From Candidatus Buchananbacteria bacterium (GTDB lineage Bacteria > Patescibacteriota > Patescibacteriia > 2-01-FULL-39-33): a stretch of DNA of 33,985 nucleotides. The notes under the pieces were generated by a model. The model worked only from the letters and a program-made list of their open reading frames with translations. It did no database searches and was not told where the DNA came from. Within the stretch, counting starts at the first letter, position 1. The number at the start of each line of letters is the position of its first letter. The DNA is taken from contig JAGONZ010000004.1 in NCBI GenBank assembly GCA_017992755.1, positions 1 to 33,985 on the forward strand, given 5' to 3'. A program made the translations under genes and the position numbers. Below, piece by piece: positions 8,516 through 15,717 of this stretch.

Positions 8516-8983
8516 TTAGACGCGACGTGGTTTCTTGGCACGGCAGCCGTTATGTGGAATCGGCGTAATATCTTTGATACTTGATACCGCCAAGCCGTTA
8601 GCATTGAGGGCACGAATTGATGACTCGCGACCACCACCAATACCGCGGACAAAGACTGCGACTTCTTTAAGGCCATGCTTCTTGGCTTTCTCAAAAGCAT
8701 CCTTAACGATAACTGAGGCGGCATATGGCGTGGCTTTCTTTGGGCCCTTAAATCCACATTGACCAGCTGATGACCATGACAAGACATTGCCGTTTTGGTC
8801 GGTCAGGGTGACGATAGTATTGTTATAACTCGCTTTCACGTAAGCGCGGCCAGTGGCTACTTGCCGAGTGGCCCCAACTTTCTTTTTGCGGCGGGCTTTT
8901 GAACCGGCAGCAGCACCCTTAGCTGCTTTTGGTTCGGCAGCTGGTGTTTCTGGAGTTACTGATTGTGTCTCGATATCACTCAT
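8516..8983 (-). CDS. rpsK: 30S ribosomal protein uS11
   Basis: A 155-residue uS11 with YVKASYNNTIVTLTDQNGNVLSW, the GIGGGRESSIRAL motif and the C-terminal PHNGCRAKKPRRV. The N-terminus carries an extra roughly 25 residues rich in A, P, T and E before the basic ARRKKK stretch; the usual length is about 129. It lies between rpsM and rpsD in the standard order. Confidence 0.97.
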   Translation of the reverse strand: MSDIETQSVTPETPAAEPKAAKGAAAGSKARRKKKVGATRQVATGRAYVKASYNNTIVTLTDQNGNVLSWSSAGQCGFKGPKKATPYAASVIVKDAFEKAKKHGLKEVAVFVRGIGGGRESSIRALNANGLAVSSIKDITPIPHNGCRAKKPRRV

Positions 8984-8991
8984 AGTACAGA

Positions 8992-9387
8992 TTATGTCTT
9001 TTGACCAGCGTCCTTGCGTCCAGAGCCGGCGGTCTTACGTTTGTTACCACGAACGGTGCGGTTGTTGGTTTTGGTGCGCTGACCGCGAGCTGGTAAACCA
9101 CGAGTATGGCGGGTGCCACGGTATGATTTAATTTCTTTCAAGCGCTTAATATTGCTCATGACCTCCCGGCGCAATTCGCCTTCAACTGGATAATTTTTTT
9201 CAATCGTGCTGCGCAGGGTGTTGGCCTGTTCTTCTGATAAGTTTTGAACGCGGATACTGCGATCAATCTTAAGCTGATCTAAAATCTTCTCAGATAAAGT
9301 ATCACCAATACCGTAGAGGTATGTGAGCGCGATGACTACGCGTTTGTTGGCTGGTAAAACGGTACCAGCGATACGGAGAGCTGCCAT
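8992..9387 (-). CDS. rpsM: 30S ribosomal protein uS13
   Basis: A 131-residue uS13. ALTYLYGIGDTLSEKILDQLKID (helix-two-turns-helix) and the C-terminal GTRHTRGLPARGQRTKTNNRT basic tail that contacts tRNA are diagnostic. It starts 3 bp after the rpmJ stop, so the two are co-translated. Slightly longer than the E. coli protein, with an extra basic tail. Confidence 0.97.
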   Translation of the reverse strand: MAALRIAGTVLPANKRVVIALTYLYGIGDTLSEKILDQLKIDRSIRVQNLSEEQANTLRSTIEKNYPVEGELRREVMSNIKRLKEIKSYRGTRHTRGLPARGQRTKTNNRTVRGNKRKTAGSGRKDAGQKT

Positions 9388-9390
9388 AAA

Positions 9391-9504
9391 TTAACCTTGT
9401 CGTTGCTTATGTTTCGGAGTTTTGCAAATTACCACCACGCGGCCACGGCGCCGAATCACTTGGCAGTCTTTGCACATTTTTTTTACTGAGGATCGAACTT
9501 TCAT
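9391..9504 (-). CDS. rpmJ: 50S ribosomal protein bL36 (zinc-binding form)
   Basis: A 37-residue gene: [19 protein letters not shown], then [18 protein letters not shown]. The four zinc ligands C11, C14, C27 and H33 are all present, so this is the C+ form. It sits between infA and rpsM, its usual place. The initiating ATG is at 9504, 7 bp after the infA stop. Confidence 0.97.
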   Translation of the reverse strand: MKVRSSVKKMCKDCQVIRRRGRVVVICKTPKHKQRQG

Positions 9505-9511
9505 AACTATT

Positions 9512-9760
9512 TTAATATCGATAGGTAATGCGACCGCGAGTGAGATCGTATGGTGTCATCTGAACCTTAACTTTATCACCTGGCAAAATCTTGATTTTGA
9601 ACATCCGCATCTTGCCGGCTAAGTGAGCATGGATCTCATGCCCGCTTTCGAGTTTAACCTTAAATGTCGCTGCTGGCAACATCTCGACGACCTCACCATC
9701 AACTTCAATGAAGTCTTTGGAACTGGCAATGGCCTCGGACGCGTCTGAGTGCGTGCTCAT
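9512..9760 (-). CDS. infA: Translation initiation factor IF-1
   Basis: An 82-residue IF-1: [60 protein letters not shown], a single S1-like OB fold that binds the 30S A site. The usual length is about 72; there is a short N-terminal extension rich in S, A and D. The ATG at 9760 is preferred over an in-frame TTG at 9778 that would add six residues; neither has a good Shine-Dalgarno sequence. It is the first gene of the ribosomal operon, about 100 bases downstream of the proximal promoter. Confidence 0.94.
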   Translation of the reverse strand: MSTHSDASEAIASSKDFIEVDGEVVEMLPAATFKVKLESGHEIHAHLAGKMRMFKIKILPGDKVKVQMTPYDLTRGRITYRY

Positions 9761-9869
9761 CGGTATTTTATGGCTCAAAATAAAACTCTGGGCGGCCGCT
9801 CAACTGAGTGGCGTCAGCCAGAATTATGACTAAAATATATAGAATTGTTGCTCTTTCCTGTCTGCGATT

Positions 9870-9897
9870 ACTATAGCAGATTGGAGTTATTTGTCAA
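9870..9897 (-). promoter_or_regulatory. Proximal promoter of the ribosomal operon (P2)
   Basis: TTGACA (9892-9897), a 16-bp spacer and TATAGT (9870-9875) on the minus strand, with TGC before the -10. The predicted leader to infA is about 100 bases and contains several short self-complementary segments between 9770 and 9820. Confidence 0.88.
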
Positions 9898-9907
9898 CAA
9901 TATGATT

Positions 9908-9936
9908 AGTATATGCTATCCCTGGATGGGTGTCAA
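9908..9936 (-). promoter_or_regulatory. Distal promoter of the ribosomal operon (P1)
   Basis: TTGACA (9931-9936), a 17-bp spacer and TATACT (9908-9913) on the minus strand. It lies directly upstream of P2, so the ribosomal operon has tandem near-consensus promoters placed just after the alaS stop. Confidence 0.85.
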
Positions 9937-9971
9937 GGGATTATATAGGCTTTTTCGGCAAATACCAACCC

Positions 9972-11756
9972 CTAAGACCCTGATTCTACAATCGCCTTAA
10001 TCCGCCGTACCCCCGCACTACTCGCTTCTTCCTTCACAATCTTAAAATGCCCCAGTTCTGAAGTATTCGTCACATGCGGTCCGCCACAGATTTCTTTGGA
10101 GAACGCTACCTCTGGATTCTCACCCATAATATAGACTTTTACCATGTCGCCGTATTTGTGTTCGAATACGCCAGTGGCACCCAAAGCCTTAGCTTCATCA
10201 AGTGAGACTTCAACGAAATTAACTGGGAGGGCTTTTTGGATTTGTTCATTGACCAGCGCTTCAACGGCCGCAATTTGCTCAGCGGTTAATTTATCTGGAT
10301 AATTAAAATCAAAGCGCAAGCGCTCGGCAGTAATATTTGAACCCTTTTGCGAAATTTGATCACTGACAATTTGACGCAATGATTGTAATAACAAATGAGT
10401 GGCGGTGTGCAAGCGCGTTGTTTCGGCGCTGTGATCCGCTAAACCACCTTTAAACTTACCAGCCGTGGCGGTGCGGGACAGGTCTTGATGCTTGGCGAGC
10501 TCTGCGGCATAGGTCGCTTCATCCACGCGAATCCCCTGCTCGCGCGCTAATTCTAAGCTCATCTCAAATGGGAAGCCATAGGTAGAAAATAACGTGAAGG
10601 CATCTTCACCGCTCAAGGTTTTATCTTTGGTTAATTTTTCGAAATGCTTCAAACCCTTTTCCAAGGCTTTTGCAAATTTCTCTTCTTCTTTAACAAGCTC
10701 ATCTTCAATTACTGATCGCTGCTCGCGGAGCTCAGAATAAGCACCGCCCATCTGGGCAATCACCACTTCTGCAATTACCGCTACAAACGGGTCGTTGATG
10801 CCTAATTGCTTACCATAACGCACGGCACGGCGAATCAAGCGGCGTAACACATAGCCACGCTCGACGTTGGATGGCGCTACCCCAGCCGCGAGCATAAACG
10901 TCGCTGCCCGCAGATGATCAGCAATAATCCGCGCGGCCTTTAATTGATCAGGGGTTACTTCTTCAGTAATAATATTAGCCGAGGCCAGCACTTGAGCCAC
11001 AATTGTTGATAGCGGTTCGACTTCAAACACACTGGCTTTACCGCACAAAACGGCAGTCGTTCGCTCTAAGCCCATGCCGGTATCGACATTTGGTTTCGCT
11101 AATGGTTCATAAGTACCGTCTGCGGTTTTATTAAACTGCATGAACACATTGTTCCAGATTTCTACCCAGCGCTTATCCGCTGGATCATACAGAGTCGGAG
11201 CTGGCTCGGTGCCGGTCCAGTAAAATATTTCCGTGTCAGGGCCACAGGGACCAGTAGCGCCAGCAGGACCCCACCAATTATCATCCCGTCCCAGATACGC
11301 AATGCGGTCCTTAGAAATGCCCAGCGATAGCCACAAAGCAACTGATTCTTCATCACGCTCCGCATGTTCATCGCCGGCAAAAACCGTGACCGCCAAGCTT
11401 TCCAAGGGAATATTAAGCCACTCACTACTCGTCAAAAATTCAAAGCTCCATTTGATCGCGTCTTCTTTGAAATAATCCCCCAGCGACCAATTGCCAAGCA
11501 TTTCAAAGAATGTCAGATGAGTGTTATCACCGACTTCATCAATATCACCGGTACGAATACATTTTTGGACATCCACTAAGCGCGTACCGCCAGGATGTTT
11601 GCCGCCAAGCAAATACGGCACTAATGGTTGCATACCGGCAGTCGTAAAGAGCACTGTCGGGTCATTTTCCGGCACAATTGAAGCGCTTGGAATCACGGAG
11701 TGTCCATGAGCTTCGAAAAACTGTAAATATTTTTGTTTGAGTTCCTTGGCGGTCAT
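9972..11756 (-). CDS. alaS: Alanyl-tRNA synthetase without C-terminal domain
   Basis: A 594-residue AlaRS; most bacterial forms are about 870. The catalytic core (LKQKYLQFFEAHGHSVIPSAS, TTAGMQPLVPYLLG, the GPCGPDTEIFY loop, VDTGMGLERTTAV) and the tRNA-recognition helices are complete. The editing domain is present with HTATH (HxxxH) and CGGPHV zinc-site motifs, and the protein stops at RRIKAIVESGS, right after it. The oligomerisation and C-Ala segments are absent. The stop is clean and followed by the next operon's promoters, so this looks like a natural short form. A promoter (TTGCAC-17-TAAAAT) places the transcript start within a few bases of the ATG. Confidence 0.96.
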   Translation of the reverse strand: MTAKELKQKYLQFFEAHGHSVIPSASIVPENDPTVLFTTAGMQPLVPYLLGGKHPGGTRLVDVQKCIRTGDIDEVGDNTHLTFFEMLGNWSLGDYFKEDAIKWSFEFLTSSEWLNIPLESLAVTVFAGDEHAERDEESVALWLSLGISKDRIAYLGRDDNWWGPAGATGPCGPDTEIFYWTGTEPAPTLYDPADKRWVEIWNNVFMQFNKTADGTYEPLAKPNVDTGMGLERTTAVLCGKASVFEVEPLSTIVAQVLASANIITEEVTPDQLKAARIIADHLRAATFMLAAGVAPSNVERGYVLRRLIRRAVRYGKQLGINDPFVAVIAEVVIAQMGGAYSELREQRSVIEDELVKEEEKFAKALEKGLKHFEKLTKDKTLSGEDAFTLFSTYGFPFEMSLELAREQGIRVDEATYAAELAKHQDLSRTATAGKFKGGLADHSAETTRLHTATHLLLQSLRQIVSDQISQKGSNITAERLRFDFNYPDKLTAEQIAAVEALVNEQIQKALPVNFVEVSLDEAKALGATGVFEHKYGDMVKVYIMGENPEVAFSKEICGGPHVTNTSELGHFKIVKEEASSAGVRRIKAIVESGS

Positions 11757-11765
11757 ATGCCCATA

Positions 11766-11794
11766 ATTTTAGTATAAAAAACGATTCGGTGCAA
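11766..11794 (-). promoter_or_regulatory. Promoter of alaS
   Basis: TTGCAC (11789-11794), 17 bp, TAAAAT (11766-11771) on the minus strand. The -10 ends 9 bp before the alaS ATG, predicting a leader of about 2-3 bases. The -35 box touches the end of the upstream lipid-kinase gene. Confidence 0.6.
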
Positions 11795-12664
11795 TCATCT
11801 CACAATTACCCTCAAGGCCTGGGGTAATAATCGAACATTAATTTCGGTTCCAAGGATAATGGGGTCGCCATCAATTTGCGCCGGTGCCTCAGCATCAAGT
11901 GTGATTTGGAATTGATCGCCATCCCGCACCACTAAGTGCTGCGGTGGCATGTGGTACCACAAAAAATCAAACGCTAAGCGAATCATCGTAAAAATATTTT
12001 GCCGCCGAATGGCGTAGAGATTTAAAATGCCGTCAGCGGAACTAATTGTCCGGCGCGGTTTCAACCCATAAATGTTAACCGCATTAAAAATAATCAAACT
12101 ATTGGCTTTGAAATGTTCGGTGGCATCGCGATGAGTCAAAGTAAATATTTGCTCTTGCTTAGGGGGATTAATAATTGCCTGCAATAAATAAGCGGCCAGC
12201 CCAAAATAACTTTTAATCTGATGCGTGGTAGCGGTCACAATTTCTGACACGTGACCAACTGATACCCCCACCACAAAATAGTGTTTATTATTAATTAAAC
12301 CGACATCGATTATTTTTTCGGCACCACGGGAGTCAAGATTTCTAAAAGCTCGGGTAATTGATTTCGATATCCGCAAAGATTTGGCAATAATATTTGCCGA
12401 GCCGCGCGGGATAATTAATAACGGCACGTTGAGCGCTTTGCTAATAATTAATTGAGCCGCTGACCGCACGGTACCATCACCGCCAATAGCAACAACCAAC
12501 CCTAAATCAGCGACATCAACATGTACGAGTTCGTTTTCGAACAATGGCGATAAGTGAAGCACCGCAACGTCATACTGACGTTGCGCTAATTCTTTTTGGA
12601 CCGCCAACACTGCCTGCTCGGCACTTCGCGTTGGCGCCACGATTATGAGGGCTTTAGAAGTCAT
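11795..12664 (-). CDS. Diacylglycerol/lipid kinase family protein (YegS/BmrU-like)
   Basis: A 289-residue soluble kinase. AIGGDGTVRSAAQ (nucleotide site, residues 60-71) and IPRGSANIIAKSLRI (86-100) are the two hallmark motifs of the DAGK catalytic family, followed by the second beta-sandwich with SADGILNLYAI and the C-terminal PAQIDGDPI. Members phosphorylate diacylglycerol, sphingosine or related lipids using ATP at the membrane face. It starts 9 bp after the upstream gene and precedes alaS. The lipid substrate cannot be deduced. Confidence 0.9.
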   Translation of the reverse strand: MTSKALIIVAPTRSAEQAVLAVQKELAQRQYDVAVLHLSPLFENELVHVDVADLGLVVAIGGDGTVRSAAQLIISKALNVPLLIIPRGSANIIAKSLRISKSITRAFRNLDSRGAEKIIDVGLINNKHYFVVGVSVGHVSEIVTATTHQIKSYFGLAAYLLQAIINPPKQEQIFTLTHRDATEHFKANSLIIFNAVNIYGLKPRRTISSADGILNLYAIRRQNIFTMIRLAFDFLWYHMPPQHLVVRDGDQFQITLDAEAPAQIDGDPIILGTEINVRLLPQALRVIVR

Positions 12665-12673
12665 TACAAAGCT

Positions 12674-13198
12674 TCATTTAGATTCAATTACACCGCGCAA
12701 TCTCCTCGCGTTTTCAGATTCGAGGTCTTTTAAAAAAGTATATTTCGGCTGTTTACTCTCGAGCATGGTCTGATATTTTTCTTGCTCAACAAAATATACT
12801 TGCACCCCATGCTCAATCATCGCCTCGAGCACCGATTCAAACCGTATCTTTTCAAGTGGTTTCACGGGCACCGATGATGCCCATTCATATTCTCCCATCC
12901 CTCGTTGAGGATCTGAACTAAATGTCTTAGCGTCGAGCATATATACATAACCCCCGTGGTCATTAGCAATGAATATATCGCGATCCATTGGGATAATAGC
13001 ATATAAAACGTTGTTGCCCGTTAACCCAGTTGACCAAGGAACTGAAACATTCGCCATGAACATTATCGCTGTTGCCTTGTCTGGCGAAGCATACACCAAT
13101 GCACCATGAGATTCGCCACTACCTTTACTTACTCGGGGCAGGAACTCCTCGATCTCCCCATTTGGTGAGCCGTGATACAGTACGCTTGTTTTTTCCAT
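12674..13198 (-). CDS. Uncharacterised protein, possible ADP-ribosyltransferase fold
   Basis: A 174-residue soluble protein. The start MEKTSVLYHGSPNGEIEEF is chosen because the ATG lies one base after the uvrD stop (TAA T ATG); an open frame upstream only overlaps uvrD. Three features suggest an ART-like fold with an H-Y-E type triad: LYHGSP at the N-terminus, ALVYASPDKATAIMF in the middle, and GEYEWASSVPVKPLEKI later. That is inference from pattern only; I cannot confirm the family. Lying between a helicase and a lipid kinase in one operon tells little about its role. Confidence 0.6.
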   Translation of the reverse strand: MEKTSVLYHGSPNGEIEEFLPRVSKGSGESHGALVYASPDKATAIMFMANVSVPWSTGLTGNNVLYAIIPMDRDIFIANDHGGYVYMLDAKTFSSDPQRGMGEYEWASSVPVKPLEKIRFESVLEAMIEHGVQVYFVEQEKYQTMLESKQPKYTFLKDLESENARRLRGVIESK

Positions 13199-13199
13199 A

Positions 13200-15158
13200 T
13201 TAGAATTCATCGGCTTCATATCTAATTTCATCACTTGATCCAGATGATTGTTTACCATCCTCATCATACAAATCCGGATCAAGTTCGGTCAAAAACTGCG
13301 ATGGCCGGGCGTAAAAATCCGTGCGGGTAATCTTTGGATATAACAAATATAGTTCACGTTTCGCGCGGGTCACTGCCACATAGAATAGGCGGCGCTCTTC
13401 TTCCATTTCTTCCGGGCGCTCAAACACTTTACTATGCGGAAATTGACCATCACACAAACCAATGAGCAATACAACTGCCCACTCCAAGCCCTTCGCTTGA
13501 TGAATTGTCGACAACACCACCACATCGCGATTCCCCTCATCCGCTTCGTGGCCAAAGCCTTCGCTTAAGGCGCTATCAATCAAAAGTTCTTCCAGGGTGG
13601 CGTAGCGACCAGAAAAAGCAGCCAACTGTTTAATATCTTCCAAGCGATCATTGAAATTTTCATATCGCGCGCTCAGGTGACGTTCGTAGCCAGCGGCCAG
13701 CACTTGCTCGATCATACTCGGCGGATTCGTTCGCTCTCCTTGATTAAGCACGCTAACAATTCTAATCGCTCGTTGCCAGCCAGCCAAAACTTTACCACTG
13801 CCCGGTGGCATCCCGCTGATTACTTGCTCCAAATCGGACTGCGATACCGCCCATGATGCGAGCTTGGCCGCACTGACTTCACCAATCCCCGGCTCTAGCT
13901 GCAATAAGCGCTCCCAAGAGATATGATCGTGATGATTCGCAACCACTTTTAAATAGCTAATCACGTCTTTAACGTGCGCTTGTTCAAAAAACCGCATCCC
14001 GCCGCGAACGATATATTGAATCCCGCGGCTACCGAGTTCAATTTCCATTTCAAGTGACTGGTAATGCGACCGAAAAAGCACCGCCACTGCTGATGGTCGA
14101 TGGCCACGCGCGAGCACCTCTTCAATCTTGTCAGCCACGCGCTGGCCTTGATCATACACGTCATAACACGCAAAAAGTTGCGGCTTCATAAACGACTCGG
14201 AATTGGCGCGCAATTGCTTGTCGTATTGCTTTTCATTGTGGGCAATTGATGCATTGGCCAGCCCCAAGATTTCTGGTGAGGAACGGTAATTCTGATCCAG
14301 ATGAAAAACTTTACACTCCGGATACTTTTTCGGGAACGCTAAAATATTTTGAACCGCCGCGCCACGAAAACTATAAATACTCTGAGCATCATCACCCACC
14401 ACTAAAATATTTTGCTCAATGCCCGCGAGTTGGGTAATAATAGCGTTTTGCAAATGATTAGTATCCTGATACTCATCAACTAAAATATATTTAAACTGCT
14501 GCTGTAAATGCCGGCGCGTTTCTTCGCTGCGTTGCAATAACTGCAACCAAAAAACTAACATGTCGTCATAGTCCAATACTTGAGCAGCCCGTTTACGCTC
14601 AGCGTATTTTTCCGCTACAGCAATGATTAATTGATGGATGCGGCGATCAAGATAACCATATCGATCGGCGAGTAGTTGTTCAAGTGGCACTTGCGTATTA
14701 AGCGCTAAGCTCATCACCGATTGAATAAGGCGCGGTTTGGGCAATTCCAGGCCAGTCGGCGTTGGTAATTCCTTGAGACTGCTTTTGATCATCGATAACG
14801 AATCATCGCTATCGAGAATCGTATAATTCGGCTCAATCCCGATCGCTCGGCCATACCGCCGCAACAAGCGATTACTGACATGATGAAACGTGCCACCCCA
14901 TAAACCACGCGGATCCGTCCCGATCAATTCCTCAATCCGGCCCAGCATTTCTTTAGACGCTTTGTTGGTAAACGTCACCAATAAAATTTCCTGCGGCCTA
15001 ATCCCCTTTTCAATCAGATACGCCACGCGATACACCAACGTTCGAGTCTTACCCGAACCGGCGCCAGCCAACACTAAACACGGCCCATCGGCCGTGGTGA
15101 CGACTTGATATTGCTCCGGATTGAGCTCTTTTTGATAATCGATGTGGCGCCCAGACAT
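13200..15158 (-). CDS. uvrD: UvrD/PcrA-type superfamily 1 DNA helicase
   Basis: A 652-residue 3'-5' helicase. LNPEQYQVV (Q motif), LAGAGSGKTRTL Walker A (about 32-38), DEYQDTN Walker B, VGDDAQSIYSFRGA, LDQNYRSSPEIL, the STIHQAKGLEWAVV motif and FYVAVTRAKREL are all present in order. It unwinds DNA in nucleotide-excision and mismatch repair. The start at 15158 (MSGRHIDYQKELNPEQ) is preferred; the open frame continues far upstream, but through a terminator and another gene. The ATG lies 6 bp after a -10 box, so the message should be leaderless. The C-terminus lacks the Tudor-like extension of PcrA. Confidence 0.95.
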   Translation of the reverse strand: MSGRHIDYQKELNPEQYQVVTTADGPCLVLAGAGSGKTRTLVYRVAYLIEKGIRPQEILLVTFTNKASKEMLGRIEELIGTDPRGLWGGTFHHVSNRLLRRYGRAIGIEPNYTILDSDDSLSMIKSSLKELPTPTGLELPKPRLIQSVMSLALNTQVPLEQLLADRYGYLDRRIHQLIIAVAEKYAERKRAAQVLDYDDMLVFWLQLLQRSEETRRHLQQQFKYILVDEYQDTNHLQNAIITQLAGIEQNILVVGDDAQSIYSFRGAAVQNILAFPKKYPECKVFHLDQNYRSSPEILGLANASIAHNEKQYDKQLRANSESFMKPQLFACYDVYDQGQRVADKIEEVLARGHRPSAVAVLFRSHYQSLEMEIELGSRGIQYIVRGGMRFFEQAHVKDVISYLKVVANHHDHISWERLLQLEPGIGEVSAAKLASWAVSQSDLEQVISGMPPGSGKVLAGWQRAIRIVSVLNQGERTNPPSMIEQVLAAGYERHLSARYENFNDRLEDIKQLAAFSGRYATLEELLIDSALSEGFGHEADEGNRDVVVLSTIHQAKGLEWAVVLLIGLCDGQFPHSKVFERPEEMEEERRLFYVAVTRAKRELYLLYPKITRTDFYARPSQFLTELDPDLYDEDGKQSSGSSDEIRYEADEF

Positions 15159-15164
15159 AGGACA

Positions 15165-15193
15165 ATTGTCACACGCGAGCGACTCATTGTCAA
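15165..15193 (-). promoter_or_regulatory. Promoter of uvrD with 10-bp palindrome over the -10
   Basis: TTGACA (15188-15193), 17 bp, GACAAT (15165-15170) with TGT before it on the minus strand. The -10 is part of the perfect palindrome GACAATTGTC (15161-15170). Transcription should start at or beside the ATG. Confidence 0.6.
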
Positions 15194-15195
15194 TG

Positions 15196-15226
15196 AAAAA
15201 GCCCGCGCAATAACTTTCGCGCGGGC
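15196..15226 (-). terminator. Rho-independent terminator
   Basis: 8-bp perfect GCCCGCGC arms (15201-15208 and 15219-15226), a 10-base loop and five T residues on the minus strand. It ends the small gene at 15238 and lies against the -35 box of uvrD. Confidence 0.88.
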
Positions 15227-15237
15227 GCTGATACGGC

Positions 15238-15616
15238 TTACAATTCGCCACGAATCTCGATTTCATAATCGGGAAATGCAGCTTGCAGTAATTCCCTTGT
15301 TTGATTTGGATCACGGTCCGGACCATAATCTTCACTGGAATCGCCGATACGGACCGAGTTGGTATCACCCAATTGAAACAGCAGCGTCCCGCCGCCTTGA
15401 AACAAGACCGTGAAATCGGCCAGCTCTTCTTGGAGTTCGCAGGCGATATCACTGTGAAAACCTCGGTAATCTCCAATTCTACAGACTAGCTTGGACCCAG
15501 TCCCGTCACTGACTGTGGCCATAAGGTACAGATAGTAGTGCCGACTACCCCCCTGGCTGATGAGGTGTGAAGCGAAATATCGGCTTTATCAAGGCTTCGA
15601 CCGCGTCGAGTTTCAT
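15238..15616 (-). pseudogene. Small unknown gene interrupted by a frameshift in a run of six G
   Basis: An ATG at 15616, with a GGGAG ribosome site and a good promoter, opens a 23-residue frame (MKLDAVEALIKPIFRF...HQPGG) that stops at TAG just after six G residues (15548-15553). Removing one G joins it to the downstream frame, giving a 125-residue protein that continues SRHYYLYLMATVSDG and ends DYEIEIRGEL. The downstream frame alone (94 residues from an ATG at 15522) has no ribosome site. The joined product alternates strands and helices and is acidic at the end; I recognise no family. It is either a sequencing error, a recent pseudogene or phase-variable at the homopolymer. Confidence 0.65.
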
Positions 15617-15653
15617 TAGTAGTCTCCCGTTGTTGTAACCATGTGACACCAAC

Positions 15654-15682
15654 AATCTAACACTCACCGTCCTGCGTGTCAA
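15654..15682 (-). promoter_or_regulatory. Promoter of the small frameshifted gene
   Basis: TTGACA (15677-15682), 17 bp, TAGATT (15654-15659) with TGT before the -10, minus strand. It predicts a leader of about 30 bases to the ATG at 15616 rather than to the one at 15522, which supports the longer, frameshifted gene. Confidence 0.75.
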
Positions 15683-15684
15683 TC

Positions 15685-15716
15685 AATAAAGCAGACCCTG
15701 TCGGGTCTGCTTTATT
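15685..15716 (-). terminator. Terminator of the TraG/HerA-like operon
   Basis: Perfect 14-bp arms (15685-15698 and 15703-15716) with a 4-base loop, starting 1 bp after the ATPase stop. The outer arm is A/T-rich, so on the minus strand it ends in TTTATT. Confidence 0.85.
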
Positions 15717-15717
15717 A

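Noticed and set aside
9761-9778. TTG start for infA giving 88 residues
   Set aside because: An ATG six codons downstream is closer to the family length, and neither start has a ribosome site, so the rarer codon is not favoured.
15159-15476. Longer uvrD reading frame (758 residues)
   Set aside because: The extra N-terminus runs through a terminator, the uvrD promoter and another gene, and it has no helicase similarity.
15545-15556. Programmed frameshift like that of prfB
   Set aside because: The site is a plain G-run next to TAG without the known CTTTGA-type shift site or upstream Shine-Dalgarno stimulator, so error or decay is more likely, though not excluded.
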